Part shown: one piece after another, positions 35,292 to 43,256 of the stretch
Layout: each line of letters opens with the position of its first letter
How positions within the stretch are numbered: position 1 is the stretch's first letter
Assembly (NCBI RefSeq): GCF_009649955.1
Contig: NZ_CP045875.1
Coordinates: forward strand, 372,001-436,000
Length of the DNA: 64,000 bases
Source: Heliorestis convoluta
Lineage (GTDB): Bacteria; Bacillota; Desulfitobacteriia; Heliobacteriales; Heliobacteriaceae
Reading direction: 5' to 3'
The notes under the pieces: generated by a model
Database searches by the model: none
The model's input: the letters and a program-made list of their open reading frames with translations, nothing else
Told to the model about the DNA's origin: nothing
Position numbers and translations under genes: made by a program

Positions 35292-35510
35292 AGATTTCCC
35301 TCCCATCTAGTGGTGCTATCTATCATCTATACTTTCTTACTTTCATTATACACTTTCTTCACCCATTTAGAGCTTCTCTTTTCACCATGTAAGAACAAGT
35401 TCTTTTAGTTTTTCTTGAAAAGTTTCACTTTTGCTAATTCAAACCAATAAGCCAACTCTCTCTAGAATTATAAAGCGAATATAAGATAATAGTAAGAAAC
35501 TTATATCCCT

Positions 35511-35524
35511 GCCTCTATAGAGGC
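35511..35524. promoter_or_regulatory. Perfect 14-bp palindrome upstream of the glycosidase gene
   Basis: GCCTCTATAGAGGC, located a few bases before the -35 position of the putative promoter. A possible operator; no regulator known. Confidence 0.35.
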
Positions 35525-35525
35525 T

Positions 35526-35553
35526 TCCGTTAGCGTCCTTTTATCGATATAAT
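35526..35553 (+). promoter_or_regulatory. Possible promoter of the phosphodiester glycosidase gene
   Basis: A TATAAT at 35548-35553 is followed about 30 bases later by AAAGGAGATTTTC and the ATG. The -35 region (TTCCGT at 17 bases) is poor, so an activator or the adjacent palindrome may matter. Confidence 0.4.
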
Positions 35554-35585
35554 GAAAATAGCCAAAATAGGGAAAGGAGATTTTC

Positions 35586-37478
35586 ATGACAGCAAGCTTA
35601 TTCAGCAAAAGCGCAAAAAAAGAAATGCCTTGGATCCACTCTATGATTGTACTTTTTTCTTCTTTCTTTCTACTCTTCCTTTCTTCCTCTCCTGCTTACG
35701 GACTGGAACAGAGTAGCGCGACCGTTTCAACATCTGGCGGTTCCAGAACGATTCAGTACATACAATTCCACCCTACTGAAGATCTAGAACTTCGCCCTGT
35801 GTTGGCACAGAATAAAGTGGGTCAGACCGAGTCACTCGCTTCTATGGCCCAACGGACAGGCGCAGTCGCTGCTATTAATGGTACCTTTTTCAACGCCTAT
35901 GATGCACGAGATCTGCAACCTATGGGTGCCCTTATGATTGATGGGGTGCTTCAACATTTTCGAGGTGGTCCAACGGCGGTAGGTATGCCGACGGATCAGC
36001 GCCTTCTTTTTGGCCCCACTGATTCGATTAAGATTCTAGGCGGTATCAATGGTTCTCGCAATTGGCCCAACAACTGGTACGCATGGTTTATGAATCATGA
36101 ACCGACTTCTCATGGAGAGATTGTTCTTTTTACACCGTCCTTTCGCAGTAAAACGCTCTCTTTCACAGGCTTTACCTTTGTCGTCGTCGATGGAGGTACA
36201 GTTACGTCCATTCGCAAAGATAGCGCTACCATTCCCGATCAGGGCTTTGTAATTGCTTATGGACCGGCGCCACAGAACCAAGAACAGATCAACAAGTTCA
36301 AAGTAGGCGACCAAGTAGAAAGCTACATCGAATTTCCTTCTTCCTTAGAATCTCTACGGCACCTTATGAGTGCTGGCCCGAAGCTGGTAAGTCGTGGTGC
36401 TGTCGATGTGAATTTTGAGCGCGAAGGGATTCGCGATCCCAAGTTGACAACCTATGGTGGCTTGCGTAGCTTTATTGGTACGCGCAGCGATGGAACCATT
36501 GTGATAGGCACCATGCCCAACGTGACCATTCGACAACTGGCAGAAGGGCTCGTCAACTTGGGCTTGCAAGAAGCAATGAATTTAGATGGTGGTGCTTCCT
36601 CCGGTCTCTATTACCAGGGGCGCTATGTGACAACACCAGGTCGCAATCTGAGCAACAGTCTCGTTGTAGTACCGCGCAAGAGAGTCCCTATCGTAGAAGT
36701 GAACGGACGTGAAATTGTCGTGCCTGGGGGTGCACCTTTCATTGAAGACGGAACTACGATGGTTCCTGTACGAGGCATCTTTGAAGCCCTTGGCGCTACT
36801 TTACACTGGGATGGCCCAACGAACAGTGTCATTGCCAAACGCTACGATCGAGAAATTCGCTTGCCTGTCGGCCAAAGGACGGCTTTCATGAATGGTGTAG
36901 CACAAGATGTACCGAAAGCTCCCGTTAACCGCAATGGCCGCGTCTATATTCCTTTGCGCTTTGTCTCGGAAGCGTTAGATGCTCATGTTCATTGGGATCC
37001 ACAACGGTATGGAGCTATCATTACCAGCACTGTAAAGTCGGGGCAAATTCATTATGAAAAAGCAATGCAATTGCTGCAACAAGGACAAGAAGATCTTGCC
37101 CTCATAGAGTTAGAGCAAGCTACGATGATTGATCCCACTCTTTCTGACGCTTGGATGGCTCTTGGCGACCTTTATAATAAAAAGAGAGACTATCGCAAAG
37201 CCATGGAAGCTTTCGGGCAAGTCAGCGATAACCGTGCTTTCATCCCGCTCGGTTGGGCTGCTTATTCTTCAGGTGCCTTTGATGAAGCGATTGCAGCTTT
37301 CACTAAAGCTGTAGCTGTGCCTGAGCATAGGGTTGCAGGTCATTATGGTCTCGGCGTGACCTATCGCCACTTCCAAGTTCAAGCCTATGATCAGTCTGCT
37401 GTACACTTGCGCCAAGTGATTGAGCTAGCACCACAAAGTACACAAGCTCAAGAAGCAAGGCGTATGTTGGCACAGTAA
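35586..37478 (+). CDS. Secreted phosphodiester glycosidase (NAGPA) with stalk and TPR domains
   Basis: 630 residues: signal peptide (about 18-41, VLFSSFFLLFLSSSPAYG), NAGPA/DUF2233 domain (about 60-365, with AAINGTFFNAYD, SAGPKLVSRG and MNLDGGASSGLYYQGR), a copper-amine-oxidase N-terminal-like domain (about 370-500, with FIEDGTTMVPVRGIFEALGA and RVYIPLRFVSEALDAHVHWD), then three or so TPR units (510-625). NAGPA enzymes hydrolyse sugar phosphodiesters; the amine-oxidase-like domain is a common wall or surface module in clostridia. The three-part fusion suggests a cell-envelope enzyme. Monocistronic, AAAGGAG at 8 bases. Confidence 0.85.
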   Translation: MTASLFSKSAKKEMPWIHSMIVLFSSFFLLFLSSSPAYGLEQSSATVSTSGGSRTIQYIQFHPTEDLELRPVLAQNKVGQTESLASMAQRTGAVAAINGTFFNAYDARDLQPMGALMIDGVLQHFRGGPTAVGMPTDQRLLFGPTDSIKILGGINGSRNWPNNWYAWFMNHEPTSHGEIVLFTPSFRSKTLSFTGFTFVVVDGGTVTSIRKDSATIPDQGFVIAYGPAPQNQEQINKFKVGDQVESYIEFPSSLESLRHLMSAGPKLVSRGAVDVNFEREGIRDPKLTTYGGLRSFIGTRSDGTIVIGTMPNVTIRQLAEGLVNLGLQEAMNLDGGASSGLYYQGRYVTTPGRNLSNSLVVVPRKRVPIVEVNGREIVVPGGAPFIEDGTTMVPVRGIFEALGATLHWDGPTNSVIAKRYDREIRLPVGQRTAFMNGVAQDVPKAPVNRNGRVYIPLRFVSEALDAHVHWDPQRYGAIITSTVKSGQIHYEKAMQLLQQGQEDLALIELEQATMIDPTLSDAWMALGDLYNKKRDYRKAMEAFGQVSDNRAFIPLGWAAYSSGAFDEAIAAFTKAVAVPEHRVAGHYGLGVTYRHFQVQAYDQSAVHLRQVIELAPQSTQAQEARRMLAQ

Positions 37479-37527
37479 TTGCTTTGTAGCCAACCTTTGG
37501 AGCCTCACTCAAGATAGTTCAGATAGA

Positions 37528-37566
37528 AAGAGCCCTTTACCGTACAAAGACTGGTAAAGGGCTCTT
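37528..37566. terminator. Bidirectional terminator between glycosidase and second hybrid kinase
   Basis: A 14-bp perfect stem (37528-37541 with 37553-37566) around an 11-base loop, between convergent genes. Confidence 0.82.
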
Positions 37567-37603
37567 ATATTGAAAAGCTTCATTCTGTTTAGAAACGGAG
37601 ATT

Positions 37604-39256
37604 CTACGTGGGAAACCAATTGTTCAAAATTCTCACAAAATCTGAAAAACTCGCTGGCTTGAGTATATAGTCATCCATACCGGCTTGAAGGCATTTTTCT
37701 TTACTCCTTCTGTCGCTAGCCGTCAAAGCGATAATGGGAATATTGCTGCTTTTGTCCATCTGTTTAATATACTGTGTAGCGTCCCAACCGTTCATGACTG
37801 GCATATAGCAATCCATAAAGATTACATCAAAGTGGTTATTCTTAACTGCTACGATAGCTTCCTTCCCATTTTGAGCAACCTTCACAAAGAGCCCTAATTT
37901 GGTCAACTGTGCTTTTGCAATCTTGGCATTAATTTTATTATCTTCAACTAATAAAATGGAAAGACCTTTGTGAACATTTTTTTCGAAAATGCTTTTAATA
38001 CCACTCTTTTTGTTTCCTGTGAAGAGATCAGAAGGTATGTCTTGATCTTCTTCTTCACTATTTGAACGATTCATGGGTAGCTCAAACCAAAAGGTAGAGC
38101 CTTGACCTTCTACACTCCGAACTCCAATTTTCCCACCCATGAGCTGAACCAACATTTTACTAATCGATAGACCTAAGCCTGTTCCTCCATAGAGGTTTGA
38201 TACTTCTTGAGAGGCTTGCTTATAAGGTTGAAAAAGAGTATCGATTTCTTTCTCAGAAATCCCTATACCTGTATCTTGTATCGTAAAATGTAACAATTGT
38301 CTATGCCGATCTGATTCAATTAAGGATAAGCGCAGGGAAATTTTCCCTTCTCCTGTGAACTTTACAGCGTTTCCTATAAGGTTGAAAAGGATTTGCTTAA
38401 GCCGTAATGGATCGCCTTGCAGTATAGGGTCGATCCTCTCATCAATGATCTGTTCAAAAAATAGACCCTTGTTGTGCTTTTGCGCTTGAAAGGTCTTAGT
38501 CGTTTCAGTAAGTAAGCGACGAACATCGATATCGTAAAAGTCAAGCTTTGTTTTTCCAGATTCCATTTTGGCAAAGTCTAGAATATCATTAATGATAGTA
38601 AGCGTATGGTTGGATGCAGAAAGAATAGATTCAGCAAACTCTTGTTGTTTCTTATGTAATACCGTATCCAACAACAGCTCTGTCATACCCAGAATACCGA
38701 TAATTGGGGTGCGAATCTCATGACTCATGACAGCAAGAACTTCTTCTTTTGCCGTCATGGCCTCTTTGGCTTTTCGTAACGTCTTTTTCAGCATGCGGCT
38801 TTGAAGCACCATCTGCTCTTCTACTTTTTTTCGTTCTGTTATATCGCGATTCGAAAAAAGCGCTCCCACGATTTTCCCGTTCTGGTCATGCAAAATTTTT
38901 CCTACTGCTTCGTTCCAGATATAATGACCTTTTCCATGGCGATAACGAAAAACAGCTGAGCCCTTTCCTTCACCACGTAATGCTTCTTCTACCTTTTCTT
39001 TAACATAAGGGAGATCCTCTGGGCATACACGGTCAAATATGGAGGTTCCTACCATTTCTTTTGGACACCACCCTAGACCGTTTTCGAAAGAAGGCGTTGC
39101 AAATTGAATGATAAAGCGACAATCCGTTATAACCATCATATCGAGCATGTTATCGGTGATAGTCTGTAACAAGTCTTCGCTACTTTTGAATCGATTGTTT
39201 CTCTCTAGGCCTGTCTTTCTCTCATCGACTCCGAGACTTCTGCTCAATTGATTCAT
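37604..39256 (-). CDS. Hybrid sensor histidine kinase (PAS-HisKA-HATPase-receiver)
   Basis: About 550 residues, cytoplasmic. One PAS/PAC (about 28-150), HisKA with SHEIRTPIIGILG, HATPase with LIGNAVKFTGEG, DTGIGISE and GGTGLGLSISKML, and a C-terminal receiver with LLVEDNKIN and Asp in FMDCYMPVMNG. The frame is open to 39319, but that ATG lies about 20 bases after the -10 element and has no ribosome site; ATG 39256 follows GAAGGTTGGG. It pairs with the chemoreceptor upstream in the same direction. Signal and target unknown. Confidence 0.87.
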   Translation of the reverse strand: MNQLSRSLGVDERKTGLERNNRFKSSEDLLQTITDNMLDMMVITDCRFIIQFATPSFENGLGWCPKEMVGTSIFDRVCPEDLPYVKEKVEEALRGEGKGSAVFRYRHGKGHYIWNEAVGKILHDQNGKIVGALFSNRDITERKKVEEQMVLQSRMLKKTLRKAKEAMTAKEEVLAVMSHEIRTPIIGILGMTELLLDTVLHKKQQEFAESILSASNHTLTIINDILDFAKMESGKTKLDFYDIDVRRLLTETTKTFQAQKHNKGLFFEQIIDERIDPILQGDPLRLKQILFNLIGNAVKFTGEGKISLRLSLIESDRHRQLLHFTIQDTGIGISEKEIDTLFQPYKQASQEVSNLYGGTGLGLSISKMLVQLMGGKIGVRSVEGQGSTFWFELPMNRSNSEEEDQDIPSDLFTGNKKSGIKSIFEKNVHKGLSILLVEDNKINAKIAKAQLTKLGLFVKVAQNGKEAIVAVKNNHFDVIFMDCYMPVMNGWDATQYIKQMDKSSNIPIIALTASDRRSKEKCLQAGMDDYILKPASFSDFVRILNNWFPT

Positions 39257-39337
39257 CTCTATCCCAACCTTCTTTTCGCCACATTCAGTTGTCTTCTCTC
39301 TCTGTCTTGCATTATGCATAAAGAATTTATTAAAAGC

Positions 39338-39346
39338 ATTATAGCA
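39338..39346 (-). promoter_or_regulatory. Extended -10 promoter of the second hybrid kinase
   Basis: Minus strand TGCTATAAT within ACAATGCTATAATG; no good -35. The same ACAATGCTATAAT string precedes the chemoreceptor gene at 40861. Confidence 0.5.
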
Positions 39347-39493
39347 TTGTAGGTGTGCGAAGTTTGTCGGATCGAATCGAAATTTCTTGGGGTCGTGAAA
39401 GAATTTGTTAATAGCGCAAGGGGGATGGTTTCGCTATGTCTTGAATAAGGTGTAGACTTGTTTTGACTTTCCTCTGATCTTTGCCTTAATAGA

Positions 39494-40798
39494 TCATATT
39501 TTGAAGATACTTACACTTTCTCTAAAGCGCTGAACCACATCTTTAAGATTCTGGGCGGTTGAGGATATCTCATCGGATGAAACTGATAACTGTTCTGTGG
39601 ATGCTGCTACTTGTTCTGTTGATGTTACATTTTCTGTCGTTATAGCATTGGCCCGTTCCACACTTTCTACCACTATGTTTTTTGCCTTTTGAATTTCATC
39701 CATTCTTTCGTAGGTGCTTTTCATTCGTGGTGCGGTTTTCTCTACCGACAGCAGTATTTCTTCAAAAGATGTAACTGTATTTCTAAGGGATAGAACTTGC
39801 GCTTCTAAGGATGCTTCTACCCGTTTTGATGTCTTAATCACTTCATCTGTATCCGTATTTACAGTGCCAACTAATGCTGTAATTTTATCTGTTGATTTTT
39901 TGGATTCTTCTGCTAGCATTCTTACCTCTTCGGCTACGATTGCAAAGCCTTTGCCAAGCTCACCAGCCCGAGCCGCTTCAATGGCAGCATTCAAGGCAAG
40001 TAGGTTCGTTTGTTGTGAAATGGAAGAAATGATTTCTGTGATACCGCTGATTTCTTGCACCGAGGCCGTAAGTCTTTCTATTTGAGCGGCAACGACTCGA
40101 AAGGCTTTTTTAACTTCTTCTATTGATTGTACTAGGTTATCCATTTCTGTTTTTCCATTGCTGGCTTTATGTTTTGTGCTTTCTGTTTCACTGTTGAAGT
40201 CTTGAAGTTCTATATGTATCTTTTCAATGTTCTTCGTTAGCTCTGATAATGAGAGCAATATGTTGGTCAAGTCTGTTGCTTGTTTGGATGCACCGTTTGC
40301 AATGTACTCCATTGTATTCGCCAATTCTTGGGATGATGCTGTCATTTCTTCCGATGTAGCTGCTAAGGAATCTGAGATTTGGCTTACGTCTTTTGACTTG
40401 GTAGTGATATTGGTGATCATTTGTTTGATTGAGGCTTGCATGTTTTTTAAGGCATCGGCGATGGCGCCAAATTCATCTTTTTTGTTGAGCAAATCCTGGG
40501 ACAAGTCTGATTGAAAATCTCCATTGGCTTTTTGGATTATGTAATCTTTCATCGCTTCTAAAGGTTTTATGACCAAGGTGCGCACGGTGTAAAATGAGAC
40601 TACGATTCCCAGAAGTATGGCGATAATCATGGAGCTTATGTTGACGATGTTGGCGCTGATTGTTTGACTTTGAATTGCATAGCTTACGACTATGGTTCTT
40701 CCGATTATGATAAAGGCGAATATTGCTACGAAAGCTAGGGTTAGTTTCATTTGTAGGCCAAATGTGACTTGTCTGATTAGTACCTTCTTTTCTTTCAC
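39494..40798 (-). CDS. Methyl-accepting chemotaxis protein without a large sensor domain
   Basis: About 434 residues. Two helices (about 18-40 and 51-72) with only some 10 residues between them, then HAMP (about 73-130) and the signalling domain with the hairpin tip [32 protein letters not shown] (tip core [19 protein letters not shown]). With no periplasmic domain it probably senses membrane or cytoplasmic state. GTG at 40798 has GGAGG close upstream; an ATG at 40822 in frame overlaps that site. No che genes in the window. Confidence 0.88.
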   Translation of the reverse strand: MKEKKVLIRQVTFGLQMKLTLAFVAIFAFIIIGRTIVVSYAIQSQTISANIVNISSMIIAILLGIVVSFYTVRTLVIKPLEAMKDYIIQKANGDFQSDLSQDLLNKKDEFGAIADALKNMQASIKQMITNITTKSKDVSQISDSLAATSEEMTASSQELANTMEYIANGASKQATDLTNILLSLSELTKNIEKIHIELQDFNSETESTKHKASNGKTEMDNLVQSIEEVKKAFRVVAAQIERLTASVQEISGITEIISSISQQTNLLALNAAIEAARAGELGKGFAIVAEEVRMLAEESKKSTDKITALVGTVNTDTDEVIKTSKRVEASLEAQVLSLRNTVTSFEEILLSVEKTAPRMKSTYERMDEIQKAKNIVVESVERANAITTENVTSTEQVAASTEQLSVSSDEISSTAQNLKDVVQRFRESVSIFKI

Positions 40799-40860
40799 AT
40801 CTTTCCTCCTCTTCCTATTCATTCATTCTTTTTATAGATGTATTTGTACGTTTATTCATT

Positions 40861-40869
40861 ATTATAGCA
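40861..40869 (-). promoter_or_regulatory. Extended -10 promoter of the chemoreceptor gene
   Basis: Minus strand TGCTATAAT, embedded in ACAATGCTATAAT, the same string as in front of the second hybrid kinase. No -35 match. Confidence 0.5.
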
Positions 40870-40929
40870 TTGTTTTTTTGGTGGTTGGTAAGTGTTTCTG
40901 AAAGTTAGGGTGTACTTTAGCATGTAAAA

Positions 40930-41381
40930 TAGATACCTTGTGGTGGGGGCAGGCGTTATGACTTCCTTCCGAACGGACTCATCCCACGCCATGAGCGGCA
41001 GCGAAGCTGCCGATGGCTGAGGTCTGAAGTCCTCTCTCCAGGAAGTCATAACGCCTGCCCCAGGTACATTTTGCTGGTTGTGACTGGCTTTGGGCCTATT
41101 GCATTGCAAATACAATAGGTAGTTGCGGATAGAAGAAAGTTTCGCCAAGCTATTCCAACGGAAGTAACAATCAGCAAAAACATTCTGGGCCAGGTCATCA
41201 CGCTTTCCGCAGCGGGACTTGGGACCTCAGCTGTCGCCAGCTTGCTGGCGGTAACAGCGTGGGACCAGTCCAGAGCGGAGGAAAGCGTGATGACTTGGTC
41301 CCTCTATGAAGTAACCCCAACGTAATCAGGAAAATTTATTTTCATCAGTGGTTGTGCCCAACCGGGCATGACTGGTTAGCA
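40930..41381 (+). repeat. Structured interspersed repeat, full copy B
   Basis: 452 bp, from TAGATACCTTGTGGTGGGG to GGTTAGCA. Module 1 is closed by a perfect 21-bp inverted repeat (40946-40966 with 41042-41062). The linker follows, then module 2 in inverted orientation, closed by a stem around GGAAAGCGTGATGAC, then a tail hairpin and GGTTGTGCCCAACCGGGCA. Relative to copy C the first stem has a T:A pair changed to G:C, so pairing is kept. It occupies most of the 745-base gap between the chemoreceptor and the thioredoxin-like gene. No coding capacity. Confidence 0.9.
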
Positions 41382-41389
41382 AAAAAGTA

Positions 41390-41493
41390 AGGGCAGGCGT
41401 TATTCATTCCTTCCAAAGGTCCTACCCACGCCATGAGCAGCAGCAAAGCTGAAGGCTGAAGTCCTCTTTTCAGGAATGCATAACATCTGCCCT
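41390..41493 (+). repeat. Solo module of the structured repeat
   Basis: About 104 bp similar to module 1 only: GGGCAGGCGTTATTCATTCC pairs with GGAATGCATAACATCTGCCC (one wobble, one mismatch). It lies 9 bases after copy B. It shows that a single module can exist alone, and it is diverged from its neighbour. Confidence 0.85.
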
Positions 41494-41568
41494 AGATTAC
41501 TTTTTTTGAGCCGATGTATTAAGGATTTGTGCATTTGGCAGAGTTAGCGGTGGATTTCTCATCCTTAA

Positions 41569-42018
41569 TTATTGCACCATCCTATTGAATACTTCTTTTT
41601 TTTGCAAGCCTATTTTTTTTGAAAGAGCTTCACCCTGCTCATTAATAAAAACAAAGGCAGGCACGCTGTCAATGCCATATTTGCGACTAAGCTCATGGTT
41701 ATCTCGATTGGAAAGATCAATTTTCTCTAATGAAACTTTATGTAAGGCTTCTTTATTTTCTGCAAGCCATTCATTCAGTAGCGGTTCTTGATCCCCACAA
41801 AACCTACAATTGGGTGCAAAAAAATACAGCAAAGTACCTGGCTGAACTTCTTCTGCTGTTAATAGTACATACTCTCCCTGTTTATAATCGTCAATTAAAA
41901 CTCTTGTGGAACTTCCAGTACAGCCACTGAGAAATAAAAAAGCCCATAGAAGAAGGATTGCTGTGGCCGCTTTTAAAGAAGTATCCTTTATTGGTTTTCT
42001 TATAATTCTAGCGAGCAT
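41569..42018 (-). CDS. Thioredoxin-fold lipoprotein
   Basis: About 149 residues. A lipoprotein signal ILLLWAFLFLSGC with lipobox Cys near residue 33, then a thioredoxin-like domain with FFAPNCRFCGDQEP (CxxC = CRFC) and the cis-Pro loop YGIDSVPAFVFI. ATG 42018 has AAGGAG at 10 bases and overlaps the upstream VKOR-like gene; the frame itself opens at 42069. Anchored outside the membrane, it could oxidise or reduce cysteines in exported proteins, re-oxidised by the VKOR-like partner. Confidence 0.82.
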   Translation of the reverse strand: MLARIIRKPIKDTSLKAATAILLLWAFLFLSGCTGSSTRVLIDDYKQGEYVLLTAEEVQPGTLLYFFAPNCRFCGDQEPLLNEWLAENKEALHKVSLEKIDLSNRDNHELSRKYGIDSVPAFVFINEQGEALSKKIGLQKKEVFNRMVQ

Positions 42019-42442
42019 AATGAAGATTCTCCTTCTTATCTTGTCGCTTCTTCCAAAGCCATAGTGCAAGAAGCATAGCTGTTAATGAGAATAAAGCATC
42101 TGATAAAAGGCATTGTGTGCAAAAGGAGCCCAAAGACCAAAAACGACCTAGTTGTATTAAAGTACCAAAAACTAGGGAAAAAAGTGTCAGATAAAAAGCT
42201 AGATAACCCAAAAAAACATTGCGTCCTGCTAAAGAAGCAAGACCAGCGATGAAAAAGGCCATTCCTGCCCCTAGTAGCCCAATGAATTCATCACCAACAG
42301 TCAACCAAGGAATAAAAGAACAAGCGCTACAGGCCTTCGTTATATACTTCTCCCAGGATACAAAAAGTAAGAAGAAAGCGTTTGCAATCGATACTAATGC
42401 CGCTCCATGATGAAATCGATTGTGCAATGGTATTGATAACAC
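42008..42442 (-). CDS. VKOR/DsbB-like membrane thiol oxidoreductase
   Basis: 144 residues with four hydrophobic helices. Two cysteine pairs, CSAC (about 37-40) and CTQC (about 109-112), match the loop and CxxC pairs of VKOR- or DsbB-type enzymes that oxidise a thioredoxin-fold partner using quinone. Overall similarity by eye is weak, so the fold is inferred from topology, cysteines and the coupled thioredoxin-like gene (11-base overlap). GTG at 42442 has GGGAGG at 8 bases. The 284 bases between pilA and this gene hold a terminator and AT-rich sequence with no clear promoter. Confidence 0.65.
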   Translation of the reverse strand: MLSIPLHNRFHHGAALVSIANAFFLLFVSWEKYITKACSACSFIPWLTVGDEFIGLLGAGMAFFIAGLASLAGRNVFLGYLAFYLTLFSLVFGTLIQLGRFWSLGSFCTQCLLSDALFSLTAMLLALWLWKKRQDKKENLHYAR

Positions 42443-42601
42443 TGCTTACGCCTCCCGTATTCATATAGTGAGCTAGATTATCGTTTACATTCGATCTTTT
42501 CTTAATTTTACATTCTATACTGTAACATACTAGTTTTAGTTTATAATTAATATAAGAAATCCACCTATTTAAAAAGCTATATAACATATTTAATATTTTT
42601 G

Positions 42602-42632
42602 AAAAATCCCCTACCTTAGGCAGGGGATTTTT
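42602..42632. terminator. Terminator of the pilin operon
   Basis: AAAAATCCCCT and AGGGGATTTTT with an inner CC/GG pair and one mismatch. A/T tracts on both flanks make it work either way; it lies about 95 bases after pilA. Confidence 0.75.
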
Positions 42633-42726
42633 CAAAAAAGATTCAAAATATTTAAAGTAACACTTGCATAGCCTCTGAATGAATAGAGCACAATTGGATA
42701 ACTTCCACAGCGGTAGTTATCCGAGG

Positions 42727-43134
42727 TTACTCTTGTAATTTATTTCCTTTTGAGTCTATCCTAACAGCTTCGCCGATAGAATTCTCATACTCTACTACAA
42801 CATAACAGTAATCCTCTTCTTCGTCTTCTCCAATTTCAATTTCATCATACTTATCATTCATAGCAACGACATCAAAAAATCTTGTATAATCAGCCTCGTC
42901 CCATGACAAATCAATACTCGGATCATTCATATTTTCTGATTTAATCAGCAAGCAGGCCGATTGAATACTTCTTGCGTCTGCTTTTGCAGCACCTTCTCGA
43001 GCAGAGTCAGTTGAACCACCAAACGACATAACTGCAATCGACACCAACACCCCTATAATCGCTACAACAACCATCAACTCAACCAGTGTAAAACCCTTCT
43101 GATTCTTCATGGCTTTTTGAACTCTTTGAAACAT
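42727..43134 (-). CDS. pilA: Type IV pilin (major pilin candidate)
   Basis: 135 residues. The class III signal NQKGFTLVELMVVVAIIGVL has cleavage between Gly and Phe and Glu at +5. A short globular domain follows, strongly acidic (IEIGEDEEEDYCYVVVEYEN) and with two Cys (CLLIKSEN, DYCYVV) that could form a disulphide. It is the last gene of the pil operon, the most likely shaft subunit here. The acidic face is unusual. ATG follows AGGAGGG. Confidence 0.88.
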   Translation of the reverse strand: MFQRVQKAMKNQKGFTLVELMVVVAIIGVLVSIAVMSFGGSTDSAREGAAKADARSIQSACLLIKSENMNDPSIDLSWDEADYTRFFDVVAMNDKYDEIEIGEDEEEDYCYVVVEYENSIGEAVRIDSKGNKLQE

Positions 43135-43199
43135 CTATTTCCCTCCTTCTTTTATGCTGCGACCGAAAAAGTAGATCGCTTATAATTGTCTTCATAGGA

Positions 43200-43208
43200 G
43201 TTATACCA
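43200..43208 (-). promoter_or_regulatory. Possible extended -10 promoter for pilA
   Basis: Minus strand TGGTATAAC about 65 bases upstream of the pilA start; the -35 is weak. A separate promoter would fit the need for more pilin than machinery. Confidence 0.3.
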
Positions 43209-43256
43209 GCGAGTCAACTTTTCAGACACTTTTTTTAACTTTTTCTTAATAATTTT

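Noticed and set aside
39455-39485. TTGACT-17-TTAATA on the plus strand
   Set aside because: No plus-strand gene or RNA structure follows; it would read antisense into the chemoreceptor.
40930-41148. A shared open frame (MAKLSSIRNYLLYLQCNRPK...) within the repeats, also at 61399 and 1202
   Set aside because: It follows repeat pairing, has no ribosome site, differs in length in each copy and gives a low-plausibility protein; conservation is from the DNA or RNA repeat.
42327-42635. 102-codon minus-strand frame
   Set aside because: It overlaps the VKOR-like gene in another frame and runs through the pilA terminator.
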